The translations under genes and the position numbers were made by a program. 59,841 bases of DNA from Mycobacterium sp. GTDB lineage: Bacteria > Actinomycetota > Actinomycetes > Mycobacteriales > Mycobacteriaceae. Location: NCBI GenBank assembly GCA_025963385.1, contig JAOPUT010000339.1, positions 1-59,841 on the forward strand, read 5' to 3'. A model generated the notes under the pieces. It was not told the origin of the DNA. It saw nothing but the letters and a program-made list of their open reading frames with translations, and did not search any database. Shown one piece after another: positions 1-9,745 of this stretch; position 1 is the stretch's first letter, and each line of letters opens with the position of its first letter.

Positions 1-2550
1 GCCGCGCTGGTCGGCTACGGCGCCGCCGCGGTGAACCCGTACCTGGCCATGGAGACCGTGGAGGACCTGGTACGGGACGGTGCGCTCCCCGGTGTGACGT
101 ACAAGGAGGCCCAGAAGCACCTCATCAAGGCGCTCGGCAAGGGCGTCCTGAAGGTCATGTCGAAGATGGGTATCTCGACGCTGGCGTCGTACACCGGCGC
201 CCAGCTGTTCCAGGTCATCGGCCTGTCGCAGGAACTCGTCGACGAGTACTTCTACGGCATCGCGTCGCCCCTGGGCGGTATCGACCTCGACCAGATCGCC
301 GCCGATGTGTCCGTGCGACACGGAATCGCCTACCTGGACAACAAGTTCGAGCGCGCGCACCGCGAGCTCGAGACCGGTGGCGAGTACCAGTGGCGTCGCG
401 AAGGCGAGTACCACCTGTTCAACCCGGACACCGTCTTCAAGCTGCAGCATTCGACCCGCACCGGGCAGTACTCGGTCTTCAAGGAGTACACCAAGCTGGT
501 CGACGACCAGAGCGAGCGATTCGCGTCACTGCGCGGCCTGCTCAAGTTCCGCACCGGTGACGAGGCCTTGCGCCCACCTGTCCCCCTCGAGGAGGTCGAG
601 CCCGCCTCCGAGATCGTGAAGCGATTCTCCACGGGCGCCATGAGTTACGGCTCGATCTCGGCCGAAGCCCACGAGACCCTCGCCATCGCGATGAACCGCC
701 TTGGCGGCCGGTCCAACTCGGGCGAGGGCGGCGAGTCCGTCGACCGCTTCGACCCGGACGCGAACGGTGACTGGCGCCGCAGCGCGATCAAGCAGGTCGC
801 GTCGGGCCGTTTCGGTGTCACCAGCCACTACCTGACCAACTGCACCGACATCCAGATCAAGATGGCCCAGGGCGCGAAACCCGGTGAGGGCGGCCAGCTT
901 CCGGGGCACAAGGTGTATCCGTGGGTGGCGGAGGTGCGGCACTCCACGCCGGGCGTCGGCCTCATCTCACCGCCGCCGCACCACGACATCTACTCGATCG
1001 AGGACTTGGCGCAGCTGATCCACGATCTGAAGAACGCCAACCCCAGCGCTCGCGTGCACGTGAAGCTGGTGTCGGAGAACGGCGTCGGGACGGTCGCGGC
1101 CGGTGTGTCGAAGGCCCACGCCGACGTCGTGCTGATCTCCGGCCACGACGGCGGCACCGGAGCCACCCCGCTGACCTCGCAGAAGCACGCGGGTGCCCCG
1201 TGGGAGCTCGGTCTGGCAGAGACCCAGCAGACGTTGCTCCTCAACGGACTTCGCGACCGCATCGTCGTGCAGGTGGACGGTCAGCTGAAGACCGGCCGCG
1301 ACGTCGTCGTCGCCGCTCTGCTCGGCGGCGAGGAGTTCGGCTTCGCGACGGCTCCGCTGGTGGTCGCCGGCTGCATCATGATGCGCGTGTGTCACCTCGA
1401 CACCTGCCCCGTCGGCGTCGCCACCCAGAACCCGCTGTTGCGGGAGCGGTTCAACGGCAAGCCCGAGTTCGTCGAGAACTTCTTCATGTTCATCGCCGAG
1501 GAGGTGCGGGAGCTGATGGCGCAGTTGGGCTTCCGCACGGTCAACGAGATGGTCGGACAGGTCGGCGCACTCGACACGGCGCGGGCGGCCGAGCACTGGA
1601 AGGCCCACAAGCTGGATCTCTCGCCGGTGCTGTACGAGCCCGATTCGGCGTTCATGAACCAGGACCTGTACTGCAGTTCACGCCAGGACCACGGCCTCGA
1701 CAAGGCGCTCGACCAGCAGCTGATCGCACAGTGCCGCGAGGCCATTGACGACGCTTCCCCCGTTCGATTCTCGACGACAATCGCCAACGTCAATCGCACG
1801 GTCGGCACCATGCTTGGTCACGAGCTGACCAAGGCGCATGGGGGACAAGGTCTTCCGGATGGCACCATCGACATCACGTTCAACGGGTCGGCGGGCAACA
1901 GCTTCGGCGCCTTCGTTCCCAAGGGCATCACGCTGCGCGTGTACGGCGATGCCAACGACTACGTCGGCAAGGGACTGTCCGGCGGGCGCATCGTGGTGCG
2001 GCCGTCGGAGACCGCGCCGAGTGACTTCGTGGCCGAGGACAACATCATCGCGGGCAATGTGATCCTGTTCGGCGCGACCAGCGGGCAGGCGTTCCTGCGC
2101 GGTCAGGTCGGCGAGCGGTTCGCGGTGCGCAACTCGGGCGCCCACGCGGTGGTCGAGGGCGTCGGCGACCACGGCTGCGAGTACATGACCGGTGGCAAGG
2201 TGGCGATCCTCGGACCCACCGGCCGCAACTTCGCCGCAGGCATGTCCGGTGGCATCGCCTACGTCTACGACCAGCACGGACGACTCGGCGACAACCTCAA
2301 CGCCGAGATGGTGGACATGGAGCGACTGGACTCCGACGACGTCGAGTGGCTGCAGAGCATGCTCGTCGCTCACGTCGACGCCACCGATTCGGCCGTCGGG
2401 CAACGCATTCTCAGCGACTGGGAGTCTCAACTGAAGCACTTCGTGAAGGTGATGCCCCGCGATTACCGGTCGGTTCTGGCCGCCATCGCGGAGGCTGAGC
2501 GCAACGGCGAGGACGTCAACACCGCGATCATGGCGGCGGCTCGTGGCTGA
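1..2550 (+). CDS. gltB: Glutamate synthase (GOGAT) large subunit, 3' part
   Basis: The frame is open from the first base, so this is the C-terminal ~850 residues of a protein that is usually about 1500 residues. It transfers glutamine amide nitrogen to 2-oxoglutarate in nitrogen assimilation, in the cytoplasm with GltD. Visible are the FMN-binding synthase domain, the [3Fe-4S] cysteine cluster (C-x5-C-x4-C, in [15 protein letters not shown] near base 1372) and the C-terminal glycine-rich GXGXG structural domain. The N-terminal class II glutaminase domain lies outside the window. The stop overlaps the gltD start by 8 bases, so the two are translationally coupled. Family assignment is firm. Confidence 0.97.
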   Translation, partial: AALVGYGAAAVNPYLAMETVEDLVRDGALPGVTYKEAQKHLIKALGKGVLKVMSKMGISTLASYTGAQLFQVIGLSQELVDEYFYGIASPLGGIDLDQIAADVSVRHGIAYLDNKFERAHRELETGGEYQWRREGEYHLFNPDTVFKLQHSTRTGQYSVFKEYTKLVDDQSERFASLRGLLKFRTGDEALRPPVPLEEVEPASEIVKRFSTGAMSYGSISAEAHETLAIAMNRLGGRSNSGEGGESVDRFDPDANGDWRRSAIKQVASGRFGVTSHYLTNCTDIQIKMAQGAKPGEGGQLPGHKVYPWVAEVRHSTPGVGLISPPPHHDIYSIEDLAQLIHDLKNANPSARVHVKLVSENGVGTVAAGVSKAHADVVLISGHDGGTGATPLTSQKHAGAPWELGLAETQQTLLLNGLRDRIVVQVDGQLKTGRDVVVAALLGGEEFGFATAPLVVAGCIMMRVCHLDTCPVGVATQNPLLRERFNGKPEFVENFFMFIAEEVRELMAQLGFRTVNEMVGQVGALDTARAAEHWKAHKLDLSPVLYEPDSAFMNQDLYCSSRQDHGLDKALDQQLIAQCREAIDDASPVRFSTTIANVNRTVGTMLGHELTKAHGGQGLPDGTIDITFNGSAGNSFGAFVPKGITLRVYGDANDYVGKGLSGGRIVVRPSETAPSDFVAEDNIIAGNVILFGATSGQAFLRGQVGERFAVRNSGAHAVVEGVGDHGCEYMTGGKVAILGPTGRNFAAGMSGGIAYVYDQHGRLGDNLNAEMVDMERLDSDDVEWLQSMLVAHVDATDSAVGQRILSDWESQLKHFVKVMPRDYRSVLAAIAEAERNGEDVNTAIMAAARG

Positions 2551-4009
2551 TCCGCGCGGCTTCCTCAAGCACACCCACCGCGAGACCCCGCAGCGCAGGC
2601 CCGTCCCGCTGCGCCTGCGCGACTGGAAAGAGGTCTACGAGGACTTCTCCCACGACGTGCTTCGGGACCAGGCGGCGCGGTGCATGGACTGCGGTATCCC
2701 GTTCTGCCACAACGGTTGCCCGCTGGGGAACCTGATTCCCGAGTGGAACGACCTCGTCTACCGGGACCGCTGGCGCGACTCGATCGAGCGCTTGCACGCG
2801 ACGAACAACTTCCCGGAGTTCACCGGAAGGCTGTGCCCCGCGCCGTGCGAGGCGTCCTGCGTGCTCGGCATCAACCAGGATCCCGTGACCATCAAGCAGG
2901 TCGAGGTCGAGATCATCGACAACGCCTTCGCCGAGGGCTGGGTCGTTCCGATGCTGCCCGACAGGATGACCGGTAAGAAGGTCGCGGTCGTAGGGTCGGG
3001 TCCCGCGGGTCTGGCCGCGGCGCAGCAGCTGACACGGGCCGGTCACCAGGTGACGGTGTTCGAGCGCGCCGACCGCATCGGCGGCCTGCTCCGTTACGGC
3101 ATTCCCGAGTTCAAGATGGAGAAGCGCCACATCGACCGTCGCCTCGCGCAGATGGAGGCCGAGGGCACGCAGTTCCGGACCGGGGTCAACGTCGGCGTCG
3201 ACATCACGGTTGCGCAGCTGAGGCTGAACTACGACGCCGTGGTGCTCAGCGGCGGCGCGACCGATTGGCGCGACCTGCCGGTCCCCGGCCGCGAACTCGA
3301 CGGCATCCACCAGGCGATGGAATACCTGCCCTGGGCGAACCGCGTACAGAACGGCGATCCCGTGGTCGGCGACGACGGCGAGCCGCCGATCACGGCCAAG
3401 GGCAAGAAGGTCGTCATCATTGGCGGTGGCGACACCGGCGCCGACTGCCTCGGCACGGCGCACCGGCAGGGCGCGGCCAGCGTGCACCAGTTCGAGATCA
3501 TGCCCCGACCGCCCGAGGAGCGCGCCGACTCGACGCCGTGGCCCACCTACCCGCTGATGTACCGAGTGGCGTCGGCTCACGAAGAGGGCGGCGAGCGGGT
3601 CTTCTCGGTCAACACCGAGCAGTTCGTCGGCGAGAACGGCCACGTCACGGGGCTCAAGGTGCACGAGGTCGAGATGCGCGACGGCAAGTTCGAGAAGGTC
3701 GAGGGCAGCGACTTCGACCTCGATGCCGATCTGGTGCTGCTCGCCATGGGCTTCGTCGGCCCCGAGAAGGCCGGCCTGCTCACGGACCTCAGCGTCGAGC
3801 TGACCGACCGCGGCAACGTGGCCCGCAACAACGACTTCCAGACCTCGGTGCCTGGCATCTTCGTCGCCGGTGACATGGGTCGGGGACAGTCGCTCATCGT
3901 GTGGGCGATTGCGGAGGGCCGGGCCGCGGCCGCGGGCGTCGACCGCTATCTCATGGGTCAGACGGCGCTTCCGGCGCCGATCAAGCCCACCGCTGCACCC
4001 CAGCGGTAG
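2543..4009 (+). CDS. gltD: Glutamate synthase small subunit
   Basis: This 488-residue flavoprotein passes electrons from NADPH to GltB. The N-terminal part has two cysteine groups for [4Fe-4S] clusters ([16 protein letters not shown] and [10 protein letters not shown]). An FAD dinucleotide fold follows ([11 protein letters not shown], about residue 150), then a second nucleotide fold for NADPH (GGGDTGADC, about residue 295), and a C-terminal FAD signature ([14 protein letters not shown]). The GTG start overlaps the gltB stop by 8 bases and gives the family's normal N-terminus ([20 protein letters not shown]). Length is as expected. Confidence 0.97.
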   Translation: MADPRGFLKHTHRETPQRRPVPLRLRDWKEVYEDFSHDVLRDQAARCMDCGIPFCHNGCPLGNLIPEWNDLVYRDRWRDSIERLHATNNFPEFTGRLCPAPCEASCVLGINQDPVTIKQVEVEIIDNAFAEGWVVPMLPDRMTGKKVAVVGSGPAGLAAAQQLTRAGHQVTVFERADRIGGLLRYGIPEFKMEKRHIDRRLAQMEAEGTQFRTGVNVGVDITVAQLRLNYDAVVLSGGATDWRDLPVPGRELDGIHQAMEYLPWANRVQNGDPVVGDDGEPPITAKGKKVVIIGGGDTGADCLGTAHRQGAASVHQFEIMPRPPEERADSTPWPTYPLMYRVASAHEEGGERVFSVNTEQFVGENGHVTGLKVHEVEMRDGKFEKVEGSDFDLDADLVLLAMGFVGPEKAGLLTDLSVELTDRGNVARNNDFQTSVPGIFVAGDMGRGQSLIVWAIAEGRAAAAGVDRYLMGQTALPAPIKPTAAPQR

Positions 4010-4178
4010 GCCTCGCCGAGAACCTCAAAAACCACACGAGTCACACCAGAAACATCCGATCATTTCGCGGCGCGTCGGCTTGGTGTTAGCCAGATCACAG
4101 GTGTCTAATGATTCTCGGGGTTCGTGCGCTAGTGTGGGCCCACGGTGAAGCCATACGCCAACCGCAGGAGTGAACACC

Positions 4179-4319
4179 GTGCACATCAATCCGATCGCCC
4201 GCTCCAGGATGGGCCGAATCGCCTGGTCACTGCTTCGGCATCCCGTCAGGAGCCGTGATTTTCCGGCCAAGCACGAGCGCCTGGTGACGGCCGACGAACT
4301 CGTTCGCTACGGCGTCTAA
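4179..4319 (+). CDS. Small conserved-looking ORF after gltBD, 46 aa
   Basis: A short ORF reads VHINPIARSRMGRIAWSLLR followed by a basic middle and the end TADELVRYGV. The preferred GTG at 4179 has an AGGAG Shine-Dalgarno 8 bases upstream (4166-4170). A GTG at 4170 is in frame but overlaps that site. A strong terminator follows 7 bases after the stop, so the ORF sits neatly between a ribosome site and a terminator. M. tuberculosis also has a small gene (Rv3857c) right after gltD, but I cannot confirm homology. The predicted protein is basic in the middle, has no obvious membrane segment and has no recognised domain. Function is unknown. Confidence 0.55.
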   Translation: MHINPIARSRMGRIAWSLLRHPVRSRDFPAKHERLVTADELVRYGV

Positions 4320-4326
4320 GCCCCCA

Positions 4327-4359
4327 CTTCCAGGTCGGAATCATCCGACCCGGAAGTTT
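4327..4359 (+). terminator. Intrinsic-type terminator after gltBD and the small ORF
   Basis: A 13-base inverted repeat with one mismatch (CTTCCAGGTCGGA, loop ATCA, TCCGACCCGGAAG) is followed by TTT. It lies just after the 4179-4319 ORF and before the convergent EamA transporter gene. Confidence 0.75.
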
Positions 4360-4434
4360 GCTTAGCCGCTATATCTACCTGGCCGTCAGTAATTCTGTCT
4401 GCCACGCCTCACGCAGCACTGGCGATCGCGGGTT

Positions 4435-5367
4435 TCACGTGTTGCTCTTCTCGAGTACTGCCTCGGTGAGCGCCTCGCCGCGCTTCTCGTCGCTGTAGAC
4501 CATGAGCGTCGAGCCGACCAGGGCCAGCACGATGCCTGCCGCGCCGTAGGGGCTCGGCAGCGTCTGGTAGGCGATCAGTGACACGACGATGGTGAGCGCG
4601 GGAGCAAGGGCGTTGGTGGTGGGGGCCACGATGCTGGCCTTGCCGCGGCTGAGCGCCATCACCAGGAACAGCGCGCCGACCGCGTTGAGCAGCTGGGTCC
4701 CGGCGGTCAATGCCGGTGCCTGCCATGGGAAGTCGGTGGGGATGCCGCCGAGGGAGATGAGTGCGACGGGGATCAGCAGAAGCCCGCTGATGGCCATCCA
4801 GCCGAACGTGGTGGCATCGTTGACGCCGATGGTCGCCGTCTTGCGCATGAAGTACGCCTGCACGCCCCATGCCACGCAGACCAGGATGGCCAGCGGCAGC
4901 CACGGCCCCGTCGACCCGTCCGAGTCACCGCTGGTGATGCTGAACAGCACGATCGCAGCGAGGGCGGCAACCAGCCCGACGACCGCGAGGCCCGAGACAC
5001 GTTCGCGCAGAAGGATCATCGCCATCACCACCGTGATCGCAGGCGAGATCGAGACGATCGGGAAGATCAGGTAGGCGGGTCCCATGGTCAGCGCCTGGAA
5101 GAGCACCAGCTGGCCGCCTGCGCCGGTGAGCCCGATGAGCAGGCCGTAGACGGTGGCGCGGGGACGCCTGTCGAAACGCTGGCCGCGCAGCGCGAACACC
5201 GCGGGGATGATCATGGTCAGCGCCCAGATGCTGTAGATCATCTCGTCGGGGTAGCCGTACTTCGTCGACGGCAGCGCGGAGAACGCGCCCCACACGCCCC
5301 AGAACAGAATCAGGAGCGTGGCGTAGAAGATCCAGCTGCGGGTGTGCCTGGCGGACGGGTTTGTCAT
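4435..5367 (-). CDS. EamA/DMT-family transporter of the sugar cluster
   Basis: This 310-residue protein has about ten hydrophobic segments in two similar halves, the usual drug/metabolite transporter layout (two EamA domains). The N-terminus reads SWIFYATLLILFWGVWGAFS. It is last in a four-gene minus-strand operon and overlaps the kinase stop by 4 bases (ATGA). Sitting with a sugar kinase, SIS protein and GatZ-like protein, it is probably the uptake (or export) permease for the sugar or amino sugar handled here. That is inferred from context only; EamA proteins have very varied substrates. The gene ends about 75 bases from the gltBD terminator, in convergent orientation. Confidence 0.85.
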   Translation of the reverse strand: MTNPSARHTRSWIFYATLLILFWGVWGAFSALPSTKYGYPDEMIYSIWALTMIIPAVFALRGQRFDRRPRATVYGLLIGLTGAGGQLVLFQALTMGPAYLIFPIVSISPAITVVMAMILLRERVSGLAVVGLVAALAAIVLFSITSGDSDGSTGPWLPLAILVCVAWGVQAYFMRKTATIGVNDATTFGWMAISGLLLIPVALISLGGIPTDFPWQAPALTAGTQLLNAVGALFLVMALSRGKASIVAPTTNALAPALTIVVSLIAYQTLPSPYGAAGIVLALVGSTLMVYSDEKRGEALTEAVLEKSNT

Positions 5368-6359
5368 GGTGTCTTCACCTCTTCGGAAGTCGTTTGGGCA
5401 GTGGCGAGTTGGTGCACGGATTCGGCGCTCAGTGGCTGACCGCTGAGCTTGGCGGCGTAGAGCGCGGCCCCGACGGCAGGGTCGAGCAGTGGGCGCCGCA
5501 CCTCGTAGTCGGCCTGCTGCGCACGCAGGGCGTCGAGGAACAGGGCCAGGAAGCCCGCGTCGGAGAACATGCCGCCGGAGTACGAGACCGGCACCGTCTC
5601 CTGCTCAGTGAAACCGACGAGCGTACGGGTGGTTTCGATGAGCGAGACGAGCTCGTCGGCCGCGGTGGACAGGATCCTCGCCGACGTCGGGTCGCCCTGA
5701 CGCGCCGACTCGCAGACCGTCGTGGCGAGCGCGGCGATGGAGCTTCGGTTGCCGCCCCAGGTGTCGATCACCAGGCTGACGACGTCGAGGTCTCCGCCGA
5801 GCTGCAACCGCTCCCTGAGCAGGTCGTAGAGAACGGTGCGGGCCATCCGGCCGTCGCTCATCCGGCTGAACGCGTTGAGACCCTGCGCCGCAACCCAATA
5901 CGCCGAGCCTTCGTCGCCGAACAGCTCACCCCAGCCGCCGACGCGGTGTCCCGTACCCTGGCGCTCTCCGTAGGTCATCGAGCCGGTGCCGCTGATGACG
6001 TTGATGCCGTCCTCGCCGGCCAGCGACCCGGCCCACCCGCAGACCATGTCGTTGTTGCAGCCGTAACGGTCGTGGCCGAGGATGCGTCGGGGGACGGCGT
6101 CGAGCTTGGCGATGTCGCCGCTTGCCTCGCCGTATCCGGGTATCCCGAAGAAAGCCGAGTCGATGTCAGACGGCTCGATGTTCGCCTGACCGCAGACGTC
6201 GACGATGCCCTGTCCCAGTACGCGTTCGACCACGTCGAAGCCGTCGTTGAAGTAGTACGACGTCGGCGCCGTGGCGCGGGCCAGCACGGTACCGGTCGCG
6301 TCGATCAGTGCGAACGCGGTCTTGGAGCCTCCGCCGTCAACTCCGAGATAGGTGGGCAT
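5364..6359 (-). CDS. BadF/BadG-type sugar kinase (N-acetylglucosamine kinase-like)
   Basis: This 331-residue ASKHA-fold kinase has an N-terminal phosphate loop GVDGGGSKTAFALIDATG, a second phosphate motif around INVISGTGSMTYG (about residue 127) and a glycine-rich adenosine motif (VSYSGGMFSD) near residue 270. The family phosphorylates N-acetylglucosamine, glucosamine or related sugars, or acts in other ATPases. In this operon a role as first-step sugar kinase is likely. The stop overlaps the transporter start by 4 bases and the start lies 6 bases after the SIS gene stop. The substrate cannot be read from sequence. Confidence 0.85.
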   Translation of the reverse strand: MPTYLGVDGGGSKTAFALIDATGTVLARATAPTSYYFNDGFDVVERVLGQGIVDVCGQANIEPSDIDSAFFGIPGYGEASGDIAKLDAVPRRILGHDRYGCNNDMVCGWAGSLAGEDGINVISGTGSMTYGERQGTGHRVGGWGELFGDEGSAYWVAAQGLNAFSRMSDGRMARTVLYDLLRERLQLGGDLDVVSLVIDTWGGNRSSIAALATTVCESARQGDPTSARILSTAADELVSLIETTRTLVGFTEQETVPVSYSGGMFSDAGFLALFLDALRAQQADYEVRRPLLDPAVGAALYAAKLSGQPLSAESVHQLATAQTTSEEVKTP

Positions 6360-6365
6360 GATCGG

Positions 6366-7508
6366 TCACCCTTCCGTCGGCATCGGATAGATCGTGACGC
6401 CCTTGACGACGCGGCTGACCTCGCCGGACGGAAACGGATTGTCCGGTGTCTTGGCGTATTCCAGCGACGTGAACAGCGCAACGTACTGAGCGAACACTAG
6501 GTAGGGCAGCGCCACCAGTGCGTCGTCGAGTCCGTCGAGGCCCGGTAGCACGATGGCGGGTCCCAGCTCGGCGGGGATCGGCTGCGCACTGAGCACCGTG
6601 ACGGCGTCCTGGCCGAGCTGGGCGCGGATCTCGGCGATGATGTCGAGGTCGTAGCGACGGGTGTGGGGATCGGTCGACACGTAGACGACGACGAGCGTGT
6701 CCGCGTCGAGGACGGACTTTGGTCCGTGCCGGAAGCCAAGGGGGGAGTCGAAGTACGTCACCACCTCGCCCGCGGTGAGCTCCAGCAGTTTGAGGGCCGA
6801 CTCGCGGGCGAGCCCCTCCAGCGGTCCGCTGCCGAGGTAGACGAATCGCTGCTTCTTGGTCTGCGCCAGTGCGCGGACGTCGGCCTGGCCGTTCACCACG
6901 TACTGGGCGGCACGTGCCAGCACGTCACCGTCGGCCGGTTCGGCGGGACCCAGCATCAGCAGGCACGACAGCAGCATCGAGGTCAGGCTCGACGTCATCG
7001 CGAAGCCGACGTCGTTGGTGCGTTCGGGCATGTAGACGACGAGCGAGTTCGCGCGGCCTGCGTGAGCCCGTCCGAGCTCGCCGTCACGGTCGCAGGTGAG
7101 AATCAGATGCGAGACGTCGTCGATGAATTCGTCGGCCAGCACCGTCGTCGCCAGGCTCTCGGGACTGTTCCCCGACCGGCCGAACGACACCATCAGTGTC
7201 GGGGTGTGGCGCTCGAGGTGGTCGAGGGGGTTGGCGACGATGTCGGTCGTGGCGACGGCCTCGACGCGCCGCCCGAGATGCCTGCGGAGCGCGGGCGCCG
7301 CGATCTCGCCCGCGAACGCCGAGCTCCCCGCCCCCGTCAGAATGACGCGCAGGTCCGCCCGCGACGTGACCTCGCCGAGGAACGCGGCGGCCTTCGGGTC
7401 GATGCCCGAGGCGACCTCGCGCCAAGCATCGGGCTGCTGGCCGATCTCGAGAATGGTTGCCCCACCGTCTTCTTGGGACGGGACGTGGGACATGGATGAT
7501 TTAGTCAT
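6366..7508 (-). CDS. Double SIS-domain sugar-phosphate isomerase/deaminase (AgaS-like)
   Basis: The predicted protein has 380 residues with two SIS domains. The first has the signature LTGAGSSAFAGEIAAPALRR and a Ser/Gly-rich phosphate loop (MVSFGRSGNSPES). The second carries VYLGSGPLEGLARESALKLL and a segment like FRHGPKS, typical of the AgaS and GlmS-isomerase type. Such proteins isomerise or deaminate amino-sugar phosphates. I chose the ATG at 7508 because it overlaps the GatZ-like stop by 8 bases and gives MTKSSMSHVPSQEDGG; an in-frame start further upstream would add 34 residues that do not resemble the family. A start at 7493 is also possible. Confidence 0.85.
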   Translation of the reverse strand: MTKSSMSHVPSQEDGGATILEIGQQPDAWREVASGIDPKAAAFLGEVTSRADLRVILTGAGSSAFAGEIAAPALRRHLGRRVEAVATTDIVANPLDHLERHTPTLMVSFGRSGNSPESLATTVLADEFIDDVSHLILTCDRDGELGRAHAGRANSLVVYMPERTNDVGFAMTSSLTSMLLSCLLMLGPAEPADGDVLARAAQYVVNGQADVRALAQTKKQRFVYLGSGPLEGLARESALKLLELTAGEVVTYFDSPLGFRHGPKSVLDADTLVVVYVSTDPHTRRYDLDIIAEIRAQLGQDAVTVLSAQPIPAELGPAIVLPGLDGLDDALVALPYLVFAQYVALFTSLEYAKTPDNPFPSGEVSRVVKGVTIYPMPTEG

Positions 7509-8865
7509 CGGCCTCTCCGGTAGTGCTGCACGCGTGAGCGTAGGGACGTAGGGCGTCGCGCACCCGGTCGATGACCAGCTCCTGTGCGACGGGGGACAGC
7601 TCTCCTGCACGGACCCGCTCGTACTGGATCGGCAGGAACTGGCTGATCAACGGCAACGGGATACCCGTCCGATCCAGGTTGGCCAACAGCGCCTTTCGCG
7701 CCGCCTCGACCTCGGTGTCGGCCCAGTAGTAGCGGAGCCGGTCGCTGAAGCTGTACCGGCGGCCGGTGCGTTGACTTCGCGAGTCGCCGTCGTAGTACCC
7801 CTCCCACTGGCCAGGCTCGGCCAGCATCCTGCGTTCGACGACCTCGATCAGGTTCGACCGCGACGTCCGCGGAACGAGCTCCGTCTCGATCATCGCCAGG
7901 GCGAACAGCGCCTCCCGCATGGCGAACGTCAGCGCGGGACCGACCTTGAGGATGGCCCAGTGATCCTCCACCAGCTCCCGAAGTCGTTCTGGCCGTTGAT
8001 AGTCAGTGGAATGGGCCTCGAAGACCAGGTTCTCCTCGCCGTCCAGCACGCGGCGTAGGTCGGCGGTGGCACCGCGCACGTAGTCGATCACCTTGAGGTG
8101 GTCGAACTCGACGCCGGGCTGGACGACCAGGGCGACGACCCGTGGCCAGGCGTGCGCCAACCCGAGCTCGGCGAAGGCGGCCAGGTGGGCGTCGATGGTT
8201 CTGCGGGCGCGCTCGGGCGGGGTCGGAGTGAGCTGGCCCAGCGTCTCGTGCGCCCCGCCGGGCACGGGCACCTCGGTGCCGATGACGTACACCGGGCCGG
8301 GGATTCCGACGCGTCGGGCGGTGTCCTCGGCGACCTTCATCAGGCGCGCGGAACGGCTCGCCACGACCTCGTCGGACAGCACGGGTGCGTCGTCTGCACA
8401 CGACATGCTGCAGTCCAAGTGGATCTTCGTGTAGCCGGCCTCCACGTAAGCGGCGACCAGTACCTCGGCCTTGTCCATTGCGGCACTGGATGTTTCGCGC
8501 TGCCAGCGGTTGGGGCCGAGGTGATCGCCGCCGAGGATCACGCGGTCGCGGGGAAAACCGGCGCCATCGGCGACGCCGAGTACCAGATCGCGGAAGTCGG
8601 CGGGCCGCAGACCGGTGTAGCCACCGAACTGGTCGACCTGGTTCGACGTGGCCTCGATGAGGACGTGACTGCCGTCGGCCGCGGCCTGTGCGATGGCGGC
8701 CTCCACCACGGTGGGGTGCGCCGAGCACACCGAGTAGATGCCAACCGGCGCTCCGGCCTTGTGGCGGGCGATCACCTCGGCCAGCCGGTTGACCCGGTGC
8801 AGCGTGGGCGTGGTCTGGTTCACCGGACGACCCGCGATCGTGGGTGTGACGGGGGGAACATTCAT
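7501..8865 (-). CDS. GatZ/KbaZ-type tagatose-bisphosphate aldolase subunit
   Basis: This 454-residue protein of the GatZ/KbaZ family (COG4573) has hallmark blocks GIYSVCSAHPTVVEAAIAQA, IEATSNQVDQFGGYTG and VILGGDHLGPNRWQ in its N-terminal third. In enterobacteria the Z subunit stabilises or activates the catalytic class II aldolase (GatY or KbaY) for tagatose 1,6-bisphosphate. No GatY/KbaY gene lies in the window, so either the partner is elsewhere or this protein has its own activity. It is first in the four-gene operon and divergent from a DeoR regulator, with the operator-like repeat 46 bases upstream of its start. Confidence 0.87.
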   Translation of the reverse strand: MNVPPVTPTIAGRPVNQTTPTLHRVNRLAEVIARHKAGAPVGIYSVCSAHPTVVEAAIAQAAADGSHVLIEATSNQVDQFGGYTGLRPADFRDLVLGVADGAGFPRDRVILGGDHLGPNRWQRETSSAAMDKAEVLVAAYVEAGYTKIHLDCSMSCADDAPVLSDEVVASRSARLMKVAEDTARRVGIPGPVYVIGTEVPVPGGAHETLGQLTPTPPERARRTIDAHLAAFAELGLAHAWPRVVALVVQPGVEFDHLKVIDYVRGATADLRRVLDGEENLVFEAHSTDYQRPERLRELVEDHWAILKVGPALTFAMREALFALAMIETELVPRTSRSNLIEVVERRMLAEPGQWEGYYDGDSRSQRTGRRYSFSDRLRYYWADTEVEAARKALLANLDRTGIPLPLISQFLPIQYERVRAGELSPVAQELVIDRVRDALRPYAHACSTTGEADD

Positions 8866-8910
8866 CGATCATGAGAAGCTCGCTCAAAGCGCGCAATGCA
8901 AACCGCAGAA

Positions 8911-8931
8911 GCGATCAGTAAAACTGATCGC
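8911..8931. promoter_or_regulatory. Probable DeoR operator, perfect 9-3-9 inverted repeat
   Basis: GCGATCAGT, spacer AAA, ACTGATCGC: both 9-base arms match perfectly. It is centred in the 94-base gap between the divergent gatZ-like gene and the deoR-like gene, so a dimeric repressor bound here could control both. The link to the neighbouring DeoR protein is inference from position. Confidence 0.7.
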
Positions 8932-8959
8932 GACCTTCACCGTCCCGAGGAGTCCAGCA

Positions 8960-9745
8960 ATGTCGATCAAGCGCACCGATCGGATGCGCGAAGTCCTGTC
9001 CCTGCTGCGCGAACGGGGCGAGGTCACGTCCCAGGCGCTGTGCGCCGAACTGCGCGTTTCGGCGGCGACCCTGCGCCGTGACCTCGGCGAGCTCGAGGAG
9101 CAGGGTCTCCTGGCACGCACCCACGGCGGTGCCAGGGCGCTCGATCCGAGCGGCAGCGAGATCCCGGTGCGCCTGCGCGATCATCGGATGGTCGCCATCA
9201 AGCGACGGATCGCGCAGCGCGCGGCGGCGCTGGTGCCCGCGGGACCGCAGGCCGTCGCGCTGACGGGCGGCGTCACCACCGGCGAGGTCGCCAGATCGCT
9301 GAAGGGCCGCCCGAACATGACGATCGTGACGAACTCGCTCACGATCGCGGCCGACTGTGCCGTCGACGCGCACATGAAGGTCATCGCGACGGGCGGTTTG
9401 GTGAGAGCGAATTCCCTTGAGGCCGTTGGCCCGATGTCCGAACACGCCTTTCAGGTCATCACCGTCGGCACCGCGGTTCTCGGTGCCGACGGGATGTCCG
9501 CGGAGATCGGGGCAACCACCTTCGACGAGGCGGAAGCGCGCACGGCCATCGCGATGGCGGCGAACGCGCAACGCGTCGTCGTCGCCGTCGACGGATCCAA
9601 GATCGGCAAGGTCACCCTCGCAAAGATGGTGTCGCTCAGCGAGATCGACCACCTGGTGACCGACTCGACTGCCGATTCACAACAGCTGGAAAGGATTTCG
9701 GCAGCAGGCGTCAAGGTCCACGTCGTCGAGGTCGACGAGGTCTAG
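8960..9745 (+). CDS. DeoR-family transcriptional regulator of the sugar cluster
   Basis: The predicted protein has 261 residues. The N-terminal winged helix-turn-helix reads RMREVLSLLRERGEVTSQAL and is followed by the DeoR signature LRRDLGELEEQGLLARTHGG. The rest is a sugar-phosphate-binding DeoRC domain of the ribose-5-phosphate isomerase fold (TGGVTTGEVARSL; GADGMSAEIGATTFDEAEA). The ATG at 8960 has a GAGGAG site 8 bases upstream; longer in-frame starts would run through the operator. It most likely represses the divergent kinase/SIS/GatZ/transporter operon until a phosphorylated sugar accumulates. The stop shares CTAG with the convergent F420 oxidoreductase gene. Confidence 0.9.
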   Translation: MSIKRTDRMREVLSLLRERGEVTSQALCAELRVSAATLRRDLGELEEQGLLARTHGGARALDPSGSEIPVRLRDHRMVAIKRRIAQRAAALVPAGPQAVALTGGVTTGEVARSLKGRPNMTIVTNSLTIAADCAVDAHMKVIATGGLVRANSLEAVGPMSEHAFQVITVGTAVLGADGMSAEIGATTFDEAEARTAIAMAANAQRVVVAVDGSKIGKVTLAKMVSLSEIDHLVTDSTADSQQLERISAAGVKVHVVEVDEV

